A stretch of DNA of 64,000 nt. Source: Rhodoplanes serenus (GTDB lineage Bacteria > Pseudomonadota > Alphaproteobacteria > Rhizobiales > Xanthobacteraceae). Positions 18,860 to 27,226 of the stretch are shown here, piece by piece. The stretch's first letter is position 1, and every line of letters begins with the position of its first letter. The DNA lies in assembly GCA_009720755.1 (NCBI GenBank), contig WNKV01000009.1, forward strand, positions 1 to 64,000, written 5' to 3'. The position numbers and the translations under genes are program-made. The notes under the pieces were generated by a model, which had not been told where the DNA came from, did not search any database, and was given only the letters and a program-made list of their open reading frames with translations.

Positions 18860-20068
18860 GTGTCGCGTCCCGATCCGTCGTTGCATCCATCCACCACCGA
18901 GCCGATCGGCCTGCGCGCCGTGCTGCCGCCCGTCACCATGCTGCGGCTGGCGGCCGCCTGGGCGGTCCTGGCGGCGTTCCGCGTCGGCGGCGCCGCCTGG
19001 CTCGCCGCACCGGCTCCTGTCGCCGCGGTGGCCTTCGCGGTGCTGCTCGCCGCCATCATGACGGCCGCCTTCGCGGTGGTGCGCGAAGCCGACCGGCTCG
19101 CCGATCGGCTGGGCGAGCCCTACGGCACCCTGATCCTCACCCTCTCGGTGGTGACCATCGAGGTGATCCTCATCGTCGCCGTGATGCTCGGCCCCGGCGA
19201 CGCCCCGACCATCGGCCGCGACTCGATCTTCGCCGTGATGATGATCATCCTCGCCCTCGTGGTCGGGCTGTGCGTGCTGGCCGGCGGGCTGCGCCACCAC
19301 GAGCAGAGTTACAACGCCCAGGGTGCGGTCGCCTATCTGTCGATGACCGGCCTGCTGGTCGGCGCCGCTCTGGTGCTGCCCAACGCCACCGGCCCGGGCG
19401 ACGGCACGGTCCGGCCCGGCGCCGCGCTGGCCCTCGGGGCCATCACGGTGGTGACCTACGGGGCGTTCCTGGCGATGCAGACGGGTCGCTGGCGTCGCCT
19501 GTTCGTGCAGCCGGAGGCGGGGGCGCTCGCGGTGCCGCCGTCGCCGTCGCCGTCGCCGTCGCCGGCGCGCCGGGGCGGCGATGGCCCGTCCGCCGCGGGT
19601 CCGGTGGGCGACCGGCGCATCGTCGTGGCGCGGGCCGTGGTGCTGGTCGCCGCGCTGCTGCCGATCGTTCTCCTGGCGCATGATCTCGCCGTACTGGTCG
19701 ATCGCGGCATCGCCGGCCTCGGCGCGCCGCCGGCGCTCGGCGGCCTGCTCATCGCCATCATCGTCTTCACGCCGGAGTCGATCACCGCGGTCGGCGCTGC
19801 CTGGCGCGACGCCATGCAGCGCACCGTCAACCTGTGCCTCGGGGCATTCCTGTCCACCGTCGGCCTCACCGTCCCGGCGGTGCTCCTGGTCGGTCTCGCC
19901 ACCGGGACGCCGGTGGTGATGGGCATCGGGCCGGCCGAGACGGTGCTGCTGGTGCTGACGCTGGGGCTGACCGGGCTGACGTTCCTGGGCCAACGGACGT
20001 CGCCGATCCAGGGCATCGCCCACCTGGCGCTGTTCGCGCTCTATGTCGTGGTGCTGTTCGGCGCCTGA
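18860..20068 (+). CDS. chaA: Calcium:proton antiporter, ChaA-type
   Basis: A 402-residue CaCA-superfamily membrane protein with about eleven helices. The two inverted alpha-repeat motifs are visible: LGEPYGTLILTLSVVTIEVILIVAVM in the first half, with Glu in the membrane, and IAIIVFTPESITAVGAAWRDAMQRTVNLCLGAFLSTVGLTVP in the second. GLRHHEQSYNAQGAVAYLSM is typical of ChaA. It exchanges Ca2+ (or Na+/K+) for protons. The central cytoplasmic loop contains an SP dipeptide run (PPSPSPSPSPARRG) encoded by a hexanucleotide repeat. Start: GTG 18860 with GGAGG upstream. The frame is open to 18716, but that stretch overlaps the dispersed repeat. Confidence 0.9.
   Translation: MSRPDPSLHPSTTEPIGLRAVLPPVTMLRLAAAWAVLAAFRVGGAAWLAAPAPVAAVAFAVLLAAIMTAAFAVVREADRLADRLGEPYGTLILTLSVVTIEVILIVAVMLGPGDAPTIGRDSIFAVMMIILALVVGLCVLAGGLRHHEQSYNAQGAVAYLSMTGLLVGAALVLPNATGPGDGTVRPGAALALGAITVVTYGAFLAMQTGRWRRLFVQPEAGALAVPPSPSPSPSPARRGGDGPSAAGPVGDRRIVVARAVVLVAALLPIVLLAHDLAVLVDRGIAGLGAPPALGGLLIAIIVFTPESITAVGAAWRDAMQRTVNLCLGAFLSTVGLTVPAVLLVGLATGTPVVMGIGPAETVLLVLTLGLTGLTFLGQRTSPIQGIAHLALFALYVVVLFGA
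19537..19566 (+). repeat. Hexanucleotide microsatellite in chaA
   Basis: About four and a half units of CCGTCG encode an SPSPSPSP linker in the cytoplasmic loop of the antiporter. Slippage by whole hexamers would keep the frame and only change loop length. Confidence 0.7.
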
Positions 20069-20142
20069 CAACGGCACCGCCGCCGCGCCGGGAGCGCGAC
20101 GGCGGAGATGCTGCGAGGGGCGGCTTGTGGCGACGTCCCGGT

Positions 20143-21414
20143 CTAGCCGTCGAGGCGGAACAGCGGCCGCAGCAGCAGGCCGGCCGCATTGCCGGTCAGG
20201 GCGGCGACGATCCACAGCCAGCCGTGCAGGCTGCCCGAGGCGATGCCGGAGAAGTAGGCCCCGATGTTGCAGCCGGTCGCCATCATGGCGCCGAAGCCGA
20301 GCAGCAGCCCGCCGAGCACGGCGGCGGCGACGTGCGGGAGGGGCACCCGCGCGGTCGGCGCGAAGCGACCGGCGAGCCCGGCTGCCATCAGGGCGCCGAG
20401 GATGATGCCGATGTCCATCACGGTGGTGACGTCGGCGGCCAGCGGCCGATGCATCGCGCCCGCCCGGGTCGGCACCTCCCAGAACGCCCAGAAGGCCGGA
20501 TTGCCGAGGTCGAGCCACTCGACCAGGCTCGATCCCCACAGGGTGAACGCCTGGGTGACGCCCCACGGCCGGCCGGCGAGCAGGAGCGTGACGGCGTTGA
20601 GCCCGGCCAGCGCCAGCGCCCCCCACGCATAGGGCCACGGGCCGTGCAGCAGCGAGGCGGTGCCGTCGGGCCGGCGGAAGATCGGCTCGATGCGGCCGTG
20701 CTGCGCCCGCTCGATGCGGGCCACCGTCACCCAGATGAGACCGAGCACCGCGAGCGTGGCGGCGAGGCCCGGCCACAGGCCGAGGGTCTGCACCGCACCG
20801 ATCGCCGGCAGGGCCGGCAGCACATGCCACAGCTCGTAGGTGGCGGCCGCCGTGGTGCCGCCGACGATGAAGAAGGCGAGGGTGATCAGCATGCGGGTCG
20901 AGCCGCCGCCCGCCGTGTAGAGCGTACCGGAGGCGCAGCCGCCGCCGAGCTGCATGCCGATGCCGAACAGGAAGGCGCCGATCGCCACCTCGAAGCCGGC
21001 CGGCAGCACGAAGCCGCGCAGCGGCTGGCCGAAGATCGAGCCGGCGGCGAGCAGCGGATAGAACATCAGCACGGCGGCGCCGAGCATCAGCATCTGGGAG
21101 CGCACATGGGCGCTGCGGCGCTCCCGCAGCAGCACCCGGAACCCGTAGGTGAAGCCGTAGGCGGCGTGATAGAGGGCGATCCCGAGCAGCGCTCCGACGC
21201 TCCACAGCGCCGCCTGGCGCCAGCCGGGCCCGGCCGCGAGCGCGGCGGCGCCGAGCACCACCAGAAGGCCGGCGGTGCCGACCACGGCGGGCTGAGCCCG
21301 GCGGCCGGCGGCGGGGTTGCGAGATGGAGCGATCGCCGGGCCGGGGCGCAGCGCAGCCGCGGCGGCGGGCGTGTCGATCGAGCAGGCGATCGTATCGTTG
21401 GCATAGCTGGACAT
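20143..21414 (-). CDS. YeeE/YedE-family sulfur (thiosulfate) importer
   Basis: A 423-residue inner-membrane protein with two pseudo-symmetric sulf_transp domains. The hallmark cysteine motifs are GGGCASGTLYT (Cys160) in the first half and GFGAMMATGCNIGAYFSGIASGSLHGWLW in the second. In the characterised homologue TsuA such cysteines pass thiosulfate through the membrane. The linker RIERAQHGRIEPIF joins the halves. A long disordered N-terminus (about 40 residues) precedes the first helix and includes a Cys at position 11. No sulfurtransferase (TusA-like) gene adjoins, so the link to sulfur metabolism rests on the family. The chaA gene converges on it. Confidence 0.88.
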   Translation of the reverse strand: MSSYANDTIACSIDTPAAAAALRPGPAIAPSRNPAAGRRAQPAVVGTAGLLVVLGAAALAAGPGWRQAALWSVGALLGIALYHAAYGFTYGFRVLLRERRSAHVRSQMLMLGAAVLMFYPLLAAGSIFGQPLRGFVLPAGFEVAIGAFLFGIGMQLGGGCASGTLYTAGGGSTRMLITLAFFIVGGTTAAATYELWHVLPALPAIGAVQTLGLWPGLAATLAVLGLIWVTVARIERAQHGRIEPIFRRPDGTASLLHGPWPYAWGALALAGLNAVTLLLAGRPWGVTQAFTLWGSSLVEWLDLGNPAFWAFWEVPTRAGAMHRPLAADVTTVMDIGIILGALMAAGLAGRFAPTARVPLPHVAAAVLGGLLLGFGAMMATGCNIGAYFSGIASGSLHGWLWIVAALTGNAAGLLLRPLFRLDG

Positions 21415-21999
21415 GACGACGAGCTAGGAACGCCGGCCGCGACGGGTCAATCAGCCCGCGAGAATAAGCACGACCACGCTTTCGGCGCTGCTCTTGGAAC
21501 AAGGCCCTTGCGTCGCCCCGGGCCGGCGGAGAACGGCGTTCTCTCCCGCTGCGACAGCCTGCCGCACCCGGGTGGGCTATGCCGGAGCGGGAGAGCGACG
21601 ATTCAATGATCCAGGTCAAAGTGGGGACGGTCTGGTCTGCGTACAGACCATCCAGGCGCTCCGCTCGTTTCGCGGGGGCGTGCGGCGTGATGCGCTACGG
21701 GCGGCCGATGAGAGTTTCTCACGGTCGCCCGTTTCTTTTCGGTCGCCGACCCCGTGGGCCGCGAGATCATCTCCCGTCCATGCGTTGCGCAACCAGGATG
21801 ACCGGCCGGCGCCGCGGCTGCACAGTGCTTCGCAAAAAACTGCCCCCGGCGGCTGGTCCGTCCGAGGGCAGATCATCGCACGCAGCCATTCTCACGAACC
21901 GGGCGTGCGGACCTGTAGACTACTCCCGAGAATCTAGTCCCCGCCACTCGGATTAATCCGGATCGGCAGCCGGCCGCCCGGCTGCCCGGCTGCCGGACA
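21415..21999. other. Intergenic region, 585 bases, with a small hairpin
   Basis: This lies between the YeeE/YedE gene (starting at 21414 on the minus strand) and the end of the S9 peptidase gene. No convincing protein is encoded. A 7-bp inverted repeat, TGGTCTG-CGTA-CAGACCA, is at 21633-21650 and could be an operator or small hairpin. Nothing resembling a known riboswitch was recognised. Confidence 0.4.
21633..21650. promoter_or_regulatory. Inverted repeat TGGTCTG-N4-CAGACCA
   Basis: A perfect 7-bp stem with a 4-base loop lies about 220 bases upstream of the YeeE/YedE importer start. It may be an operator for an unidentified regulator or an RNA hairpin; it is too short for a structured RNA on its own. 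Confidence 0.4.
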
Positions 22000-24111
22000 C
22001 TATGCCCTGTCCACCACCGCGAGCGCGAACGCATAGGCGAGCGCGACCTCGCGCAGCCGCTCGAAACGGCCGGCGGCGCCGCCGTGGCCGGCGTCGAGAT
22101 TGGTCCGCAGCAGCAGCGGATTGTCGTCGATCTTCAGGCGGCGCAGCCGCGCCACCCACTTGGCCGGCTCCCAATAGGTGACGCGCGGATCGGTGAGCCC
22201 GGCGAGCGCCAGGATGGCCGGGTACGCCTGCGCCCGCACATTGTCGTAGGGCGAGTAGGCGCGAATGGTGTGGAACGCCGCTTCGTCGCGGATCGGATCG
22301 CCCCATTCGAGCCATTCGGGCGGGGTCAGCGGCAGCGTCTCGTCCAGCATCGTGTTGAGCACGTCGACGAACGGCACCTCGGCGATGAGGCCGGCATAGA
22401 GATCGGGCCGCAGATTGGCGAGGGCGCCGATCAGCATGCCGCCGGCGGAGCCGCCGTGCGCCACGATGCGGTCGGGTGCCACAATGCGCGCGGCGACCAG
22501 ATGCTCGGTCGCCGCGATGACGTCGCGAAACGTGTTCGGCTTGAAGGCGAGCTTGCCCTCGCGATACCAGCGCCAGCCCTTCTCGGTGCCGCCGCGGGCA
22601 TGCACGATGGCGTAGACGAAGCCGCGGTCGACCAGCGACAGCCGCGCCGTCGAGAACGCCGCCGGGATCGACATGCCGTAGGCGCCGTAGCCGTAGACGA
22701 GCGCCGGCGCGGTGCCGTCGAGCGGCGTGTCGCGGCGGGCGAGCAGCGAGACCGGCACCGTCTCGCCGTCCGGCGCCGGGGCGAACAGGCGGCGCGTCAC
22801 ATAGGCGGCCGGGTCGTGGCCGCTCGGCACCTCCTGGCGCTTGCGCAGCACACGGGCGCGCGTGGCGCAATCGTAGTCCCACACCTCGGTCGGCGTGGTC
22901 ATCGACGAGTAGTTGAAGCGCAGCGTGTCGGTGGCGAACTCGTAGCCGGGATCGATGCCGAGCGAATACGCCTCCTCGTCGAACGCGATGGTGTGCTCCT
23001 CGCCGGTGGCGAGCCGGCGCACCACGATCCGCGGCAGGCTCTCGCTGCGCTCCAGCCGGATCAGCCAGTCGGCGGTGACGCCGTAGCCGAGCACGAACAC
23101 GCCGGGCCGATGCGGAACGAGGTCGCGCCAGTGGGCGCGGCCCGGCGTCGCGAGCGGCGCCGTGACGATCTTGAAGTCCTCGGCGTCGTCGGCATTGGTG
23201 CGGATGACCAGCACCGGCTCGCCGCCGAGATCGGGATGGTGCTCGATCTCGTAACGCAGCGAGGTTTCCCGCGGCGCCACCAGGGTCGGGGCGGCGGGCG
23301 TCGCGAGATCGAGCAGCCAGGCTTCGGCCGATTCGTGGTCATGCACGGAGATCTCGGCGAAGCGGCCGGATTGCAGTCGCGACAGCGAGACGAAGAAGCC
23401 CGGATCGTCGGTGCGGAAGATCTCCTCGTCGGTCTCCGCCGCGGTGCCGACAACGTGCCGGAAGACTTTCGTGGGCCGGTGCCGCTCGTCGAGACGGACG
23501 TAGTAGAAGGCCGTCGAATCGCTCGTCCACACGACGCCGCCCGACACCTCGGGCACGATGTCGGCGAGGTCCTGGCCGGTCGCGAGGTCGCGCAGCCGGG
23601 TGGTGAAGAACTCCGAGCCGCGGTCGTCGGCGCTCCAGGCGAGCAGCCGGTGGTCGGGCGAGTGGGTGGCGGGGCCGATCTGAAAGAACGCCTTGCCGTC
23701 GGCGAGGGCATCGCCGTCCAGCAGGATCTGCTCGTCACCACCGTGGCGGGGCGTTCGGCAGATCAGCGGATGCTCGCCGCCGACCCGGTGCCGCGCATAG
23801 TAGGCCCACGGCCCATCGGGCGCCGGGACGCCGGCATCGTCCTCCTTGATGCGCCCCTTCATCTCGGCGAACAGCGTTTCCTGGAGCGCGGCGGTTGGCG
23901 CCATCACGGCGTCGGCATAGGCGTTCTCGGTCTCCAGCACGGCCCGGATGGCGGGATCGAGCACAGCCGGGTCGCGCATCACCGCCTGCCAGTTCGGATC
24001 GCGCAGCCAGGCGAACTCGTCGACGAGCGTGACACCGTGACGCACCGTCACGGCCGGCTGCTGCTCGGTGACACGCGGCGGAACGGGAGGGCGGGGAACG
24101 CGGTCCAGCAT
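22000..24111 (-). CDS. ptrB: Prolyl-oligopeptidase-family (S9A) peptidase, oligopeptidase B-like
   Basis: A 703-residue cytoplasmic serine peptidase. The N-terminal beta-propeller (about 70-420) begins with PPVPPRVTEQQPAVTVRHGVTLVDEFAWLRD and NAYADAVM, a typical oligopeptidase B opening. The C-terminal alpha/beta-hydrolase domain carries the triad: Ser555 in AHGGSAGGMLIG, Asp641 in LTDPRVTYWEPAKWVA and His676 in NLDAGHGGAAGRFE. Oligopeptidase B cleaves short peptides after basic residues. The frame is open 77 codons upstream, across a degenerate repeat, so ATG 24111 is taken although its ribosome-binding site is weak. Confidence 0.92.
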   Translation of the reverse strand: MLDRVPRPPVPPRVTEQQPAVTVRHGVTLVDEFAWLRDPNWQAVMRDPAVLDPAIRAVLETENAYADAVMAPTAALQETLFAEMKGRIKEDDAGVPAPDGPWAYYARHRVGGEHPLICRTPRHGGDEQILLDGDALADGKAFFQIGPATHSPDHRLLAWSADDRGSEFFTTRLRDLATGQDLADIVPEVSGGVVWTSDSTAFYYVRLDERHRPTKVFRHVVGTAAETDEEIFRTDDPGFFVSLSRLQSGRFAEISVHDHESAEAWLLDLATPAAPTLVAPRETSLRYEIEHHPDLGGEPVLVIRTNADDAEDFKIVTAPLATPGRAHWRDLVPHRPGVFVLGYGVTADWLIRLERSESLPRIVVRRLATGEEHTIAFDEEAYSLGIDPGYEFATDTLRFNYSSMTTPTEVWDYDCATRARVLRKRQEVPSGHDPAAYVTRRLFAPAPDGETVPVSLLARRDTPLDGTAPALVYGYGAYGMSIPAAFSTARLSLVDRGFVYAIVHARGGTEKGWRWYREGKLAFKPNTFRDVIAATEHLVAARIVAPDRIVAHGGSAGGMLIGALANLRPDLYAGLIAEVPFVDVLNTMLDETLPLTPPEWLEWGDPIRDEAAFHTIRAYSPYDNVRAQAYPAILALAGLTDPRVTYWEPAKWVARLRRLKIDDNPLLLRTNLDAGHGGAAGRFERLREVALAYAFALAVVDRA

Positions 24112-24653
24112 CGATGATGGCTCGGGTTGTTGCGAGGGGCCGACAGGCGTCTCGGCGACGGCGGCGCGACGGCCCGACGATGGGCCTTCATTTAGAGCAT
24201 ATTCGGATGACGTGGCACTCGGTTCGCCATGGGGGCGGCCACGATGATCTCGGGCCCGCAGAGATACGCGGGGTGATTGCGGCCGCCACGCGAGCCGCTG
24301 GGACGGGCCCGCAGCGCAAGAAGCACGCTTTGGGTCATGCAACCGTAGATTGATCGATCAGGGGCGCTATAACTGCTTCGTGCGGCCGCTGTGTCGACAG
24401 CACGACTGTCCCGTACATTTCGAGGTACAAACCTGTACTAGCGGATAGGTCCGGCGAATAGTTGGCGCGTTTGAAGTCGACTTCGCGAGGACTTCTAGCC
24501 GAAGGAATTCTGTTCTTGCTTTCCCTAGCAATGAGGATAAATAAGAAGAGTTGTCGCGAGTCGTTTACCCGACAGTTGGGGCGCTCGCGCGCCGTTCGGG
24601 GCCGTCGGCGTTTGGGTCCTGTCGGGGAGAAAATTGGGCCGATTCAAAGAGAA
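24112..24653. other. Divergent intergenic region between ptrB and mucR
   Basis: This 542-base spacer carries a degenerate half-copy of the dispersed repeat (24194-24228). From about 24340 it becomes AT-richer (for example 24500-24545, with GAGGATAAATAAGAAGAG), which fits the AT-rich sites MucR proteins bind in their own promoters. No gene is supported. Confidence 0.45.
24194..24228 (-). repeat. Dispersed repeat, degenerate half-copy D
   Basis: AGAGCATATTCGGATGACGTG...CACTCGGTTCGCC matches the reverse complement of the right half of copies A-C (AGAGCATTTTCCGGCGAAGTGGACGCCGGTTCGCC) with several changes. The left half is absent. Confidence 0.6.
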
Positions 24654-25076
24654 ATGAACGAGATGGGCGAGAACGGACAGAATTATATTGAGCTGACGGC
24701 CGACATCGTCTCTGCCTATGTCAGCAACAACAGCATATCCGCAGGCGATATTCCGGGCCTGATCAATCAGATTCATTCCGCGTTGCTGCGCGTATCCGGC
24801 GGCCAGACCGAAGCGCCGATCGAACCGCTCAAGCCGGCCGTGTCGGTCAAGAAGTCGATCACGCCGGAGTACATCGTGTGCCTGGAGGACGGCAAAAAGT
24901 TCAAGTCCCTCAAGCGGCATCTCCGGACTCAGTACAACATGACGCCGGAGCAGTACCGCGAGAAGTGGGGGCTGCCGCCCGACTATCCGATGGTTGCTCC
25001 CAACTATGCGGCGGCGCGCTCGCAGCTCGCCAAGCAGATGGGCCTCGGCCAGCAGCGACGCCGCCGCGCCAAGTAG
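24654..25076 (+). CDS. mucR: MucR/Ros-family transcriptional regulator
   Basis: A 140-residue global regulator of the rhizobial MucR/Ros family, controlling exopolysaccharide, motility and cell-cycle genes in relatives. The N-terminal oligomerisation part reads [35 protein letters not shown]. The DNA-binding zinc-finger-like part reads [59 protein letters not shown]. The metal positions of Ros (C-C-H-H) are here Cys76, Asp79, His89 and Tyr94, so this looks like a zinc-poor variant as described for some Mesorhizobium and Brucella homologues. The long in-frame upstream extension is not family-like; ATG 24654 or 24663 is the likely start. Confidence 0.93.
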   Translation: MNEMGENGQNYIELTADIVSAYVSNNSISAGDIPGLINQIHSALLRVSGGQTEAPIEPLKPAVSVKKSITPEYIVCLEDGKKFKSLKRHLRTQYNMTPEQYREKWGLPPDYPMVAPNYAAARSQLAKQMGLGQQRRRRAK

Positions 25077-25133
25077 AGCGCGGCCTGCGCCGCCGGACAC
25101 GTGTGCGAGAAGCGCGGAACGTGGCCGGCGCTC

Positions 25134-25159
25134 GCACCCGGACCCGCGGGTTCGGGTGC
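25134..25159 (+). terminator. Hairpin downstream of mucR
   Basis: GCACCCG-g-ACCC / GGGT-t-CGGGTGC folds into an 11-bp stem with a single mismatch, 58 bases after the mucR stop. No T-tract follows, so it may slow polymerase or protect the transcript but is not a classical intrinsic terminator. Confidence 0.45.
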
Positions 25160-25435
25160 CGACCCGATGCCGAAGGCCGCCGCGTGTCGAGTCGTCGGCC
25201 GACATCTCCGGGAGGCCGATGGGGCCTCATCGGCATCTCGCCCCTGATATCCAAGGCCGGCCTCGCTCGTCTCCGAACCGAACGGTGTCCGCGGTCGCCG
25301 AGCGCCTCGATGATCAGATAATAGTCCTATCGAACGGACGTCCCGCATTGCGGTTCTGACGATAACCGTCTTCGTTAACTGACACTTCCCGTTGATCGCG
25401 AAACTTATCCCCGTCGCCGAAATCGCGCCCATAAT

Positions 25436-25453
25436 CTAGGTAAGTTATCCTAG
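25436..25453. promoter_or_regulatory. Inverted repeat upstream of DnaA-like gene
   Basis: CTAGG and CCTAG flank an 8-base spacer (TAAGTTAT) 22-39 bases upstream of the ATG at 25475. It overlaps a likely -10 region and one of two TTATCC motifs that resemble the first half of a DnaA box. A possible autoregulatory site. Confidence 0.4.
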
Positions 25454-25474
25454 AAGCGTGCCGACGAGGGGACC

Positions 25475-25945
25475 ATGACGTATCGCCTGCCGCCGTTCGG
25501 TCCATCGGTCGAGGCCCTGTCGCCCGACCGCGCGGTGTCCCTGCGACAGCGCCGCGCCCGCTCGGTCGCGGCCGCACGGCAGCGCCCCGGCCGTGTGGGC
25601 GGAGCCGACGACTGCCCATTCGACGCGATCGCGCGGCAGGTGGCGGCGGCCTTCGCGCTGCCTCCGGGGGCGCTGACCACCCGCGGGCGTGGCCCGGCCA
25701 CCGCAGCCTTCGCCCGCCAGGTCGCCATGTATCTGGCCCATGTGGAGTTCGGGGCCAGCCACAGTGCCGTGGGGCGGGCCTTCGGGCGCGATCGCACCAC
25801 CGCGGCGCATGGTTGCCGGGTCGTCGAGGAGCGGCGCGACGATCCACAGGTCGACGCCCTCCTGGAGCGCCTGGCGCGGGCGCTCGCACCGATCGGCGGG
25901 CGGGGCGCCGGCTGCGGTCGTATGACCCGCGGAGGCTGCCCATGA
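25475..25945 (+). CDS. Helix-turn-helix protein with DnaA C-terminal domain
   Basis: A 156-residue protein whose central part (about 47-125) matches the DnaA domain IV fold: FDAIARQVAAAFALPPGALTTRGRGPATAAFARQVAMYLAHVEFGASHSAVGRAFGRDRTTAAHGCRVVEERRDD. This includes the HSAVGRAFGRDRTTAAHGC helix-turn-helix that in DnaA reads the DnaA box. There is no AAA+ domain, so it cannot initiate replication itself; it may act as a transcription factor or compete for DnaA boxes. GAGGGG precedes the ATG. Its stop overlaps the next gene's ATG (ATGA). Confidence 0.85.
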   Translation: MTYRLPPFGPSVEALSPDRAVSLRQRRARSVAAARQRPGRVGGADDCPFDAIARQVAAAFALPPGALTTRGRGPATAAFARQVAMYLAHVEFGASHSAVGRAFGRDRTTAAHGCRVVEERRDDPQVDALLERLARALAPIGGRGAGCGRMTRGGCP

Positions 25946-26592
25946 GCGGCCCGGCGCGTCGTGCCTCTCGTCGCTCTGCCGTCTCTGTCGAGGGCAGGCT
26001 GGCGATGCCCGTGCCGGCCACGGCCGAGATCGGCGTCCAGCGGGCCGCCCGCCTGGCCCTCGGCCGCCGCGCCGATCCCGATGCGCCGGGCGGCGCCGTC
26101 ACGGTCAACGAGGCCGAGAGCCCGCTCGCCTGGCTCGCCCGTCGCAAGGGCCGCGACGGCCGGCCGATGATCGAGCCGGTGCAATTCCTGGCCGGCGAGC
26201 GGCTGCGGGCCGACTTCACCTTCGCCCAGATGGGGCCGCGCCTGTCGATCGACTGGACGGCGCCGCTCGCCGCCGGCAGTGGCGGCGGGGCTGGCGGCCC
26301 GGCGGCCCTGACCGACGCCGTGGTGGCGGCGCGGCGGCGCCTGGCCTCGGCCCTGACGGCGGTAGGCACCGAGTTCGCCGGCCTGCTGCTCGACGTGTGC
26401 TGCTTCCTGAAGGGGCTCGAGGAGGTCGAGCGGGAACGCGGCTGGCCGCCGCGCTCCGCCAAGGTGGTGCTGCAACTCGGGCTCGACCGGCTGGCGCGAC
26501 ACTACGGCCTCGCCGCCGAGGCCCGTGGCCGCGCCGGCGCGCCGCTGCGGGCCTGGCGGGCGGACCGCGAGGGAACGGAGACGGGGGAGTAG
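25942..26592 (+). CDS. DUF6456-domain protein
   Basis: A 216-residue protein with the DUF6456 domain (VNEAESPLAWLARRKGRDGRPMIEPVQFLAGERLRADFTFAQMGPRLSIDWTAP ... DAVVAARRRLASALTAVGTEFAGLLLDVCCFLKGLEEVERERGWPPRSAKVVLQLGLDRLARHYGL). The C-terminal part reads like a DNA-binding helical bundle. The pairing with a DnaA-C-terminal-domain protein is recurrent in Hyphomicrobiales and suggests a two-part regulator. It starts inside the stop codon of the preceding gene with GGAGG upstream. Confidence 0.85.
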   Translation: MSGPARRASRRSAVSVEGRLAMPVPATAEIGVQRAARLALGRRADPDAPGGAVTVNEAESPLAWLARRKGRDGRPMIEPVQFLAGERLRADFTFAQMGPRLSIDWTAPLAAGSGGGAGGPAALTDAVVAARRRLASALTAVGTEFAGLLLDVCCFLKGLEEVERERGWPPRSAKVVLQLGLDRLARHYGLAAEARGRAGAPLRAWRADREGTETGE

Positions 26593-26611
26593 CGCGGACC
26601 GCTCGCCCGCC

Positions 26612-27043
26612 TCATTCCACCGTCGCCAGCGCCGCCTCGGCGTCGCGCCGGATGCGCGCCACCATCGATTTCAGGCCGTTGGAGCGCTGCGGCGTCAGGT
26701 GCTCGCGCAGCCCGAGCCGCTCGAACACCGCGGTCGCATCGACCGACAGGATGTCGCGGGCGTTGCGGTCCGCGTAGAGCGCGAACAGGATGGCGATCAG
26801 CCCGCGCACGATATGGGCGTCGCTGTCGCCCTGGAAGTGCAGCACCGGCCCGGCGGCGCCGTCCGGCTCCACCCGGGTGGTCAGCCACACCTGGCTGGCG
26901 CAGCCCTGCACCTTGTTGGCCTCGACATGGTCGGCCTCGGGCAGCGGCGGCAGGCCGCGCCCCAGCTCGATGATGTAGCGGTAGCGGTCGTCCCAGTCGT
27001 CCAGCAGGGAGAAGTTGTCGAGGATCTCGTCGATCGGCGTCAT
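26612..27043 (-). CDS. sufE: SufE-family cysteine-desulfurase activator
   Basis: A 143-residue sulfur-acceptor protein that takes persulfide from SufS-type desulfurases for Fe-S cluster assembly. The acceptor cysteine is Cys48 in NKVQGCASQVWL. The N-terminus TPIDEILDNFSLLDDWDDRYRYIIELGRGLPPLP and the C-terminal LGLREHLTPQRSNGLKSMVARIR are typical. It is alone here; the suf operon is not in the window. Its leader contains three copies of GCGTGTCTCGG. Confidence 0.95.
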   Translation of the reverse strand: MTPIDEILDNFSLLDDWDDRYRYIIELGRGLPPLPEADHVEANKVQGCASQVWLTTRVEPDGAAGPVLHFQGDSDAHIVRGLIAILFALYADRNARDILSVDATAVFERLGLREHLTPQRSNGLKSMVARIRRDAEAALATVE

Positions 27044-27047
27044 TCGC

Positions 27048-27088
27048 GCGTGTCTCGGTGCTCGCGTGTCTCGGCTCGCGTGTCTCGG
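27048..27088. repeat. Short direct repeats in the sufE leader
   Basis: GCGTGTCTCGG occurs at 27048, 27064 and 27078 (spacings 16 and 14), immediately upstream of the sufE start. It is probably a slippage-derived minisatellite. It overlaps the region where the promoter and ribosome-binding site should be. Confidence 0.6.
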
Positions 27089-27226
27089 TCCGGTCCCGCG
27101 CCCGACGCGGCCGGCGCCGCATACATAAGCGCGATCGAGCGGCTTGGAAACGCGATCCGAGTGCCGGCGCGACGCCGGCCGCGACCGCCGGCGCGTGCAC
27201 CGGCCGTCCGTTCTCGTCGCGGCGGC

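Larger units (their letters stand above)
25077..25474. other. Intergenic region between mucR and the DnaA-like gene
   Basis: This 398-base stretch holds a strong GC hairpin (25134-25159) after mucR and, nearer the next gene, two TTATCC sequences (25405 and 25445) and a CTAGG-N8-CCTAG inverted repeat (25436-25453). The palindromic string ATAGTCCTAT at about 25320 recurs in the gntP upstream region. No gene is supported. Confidence 0.45.

Noticed and set aside
17690-21619. 1309-codon minus-strand open frame
   Set aside because: It crosses the opposite strand of the chemoreceptor and antiporter and a wrong frame of the YeeE/YedE gene; low-complexity translation.
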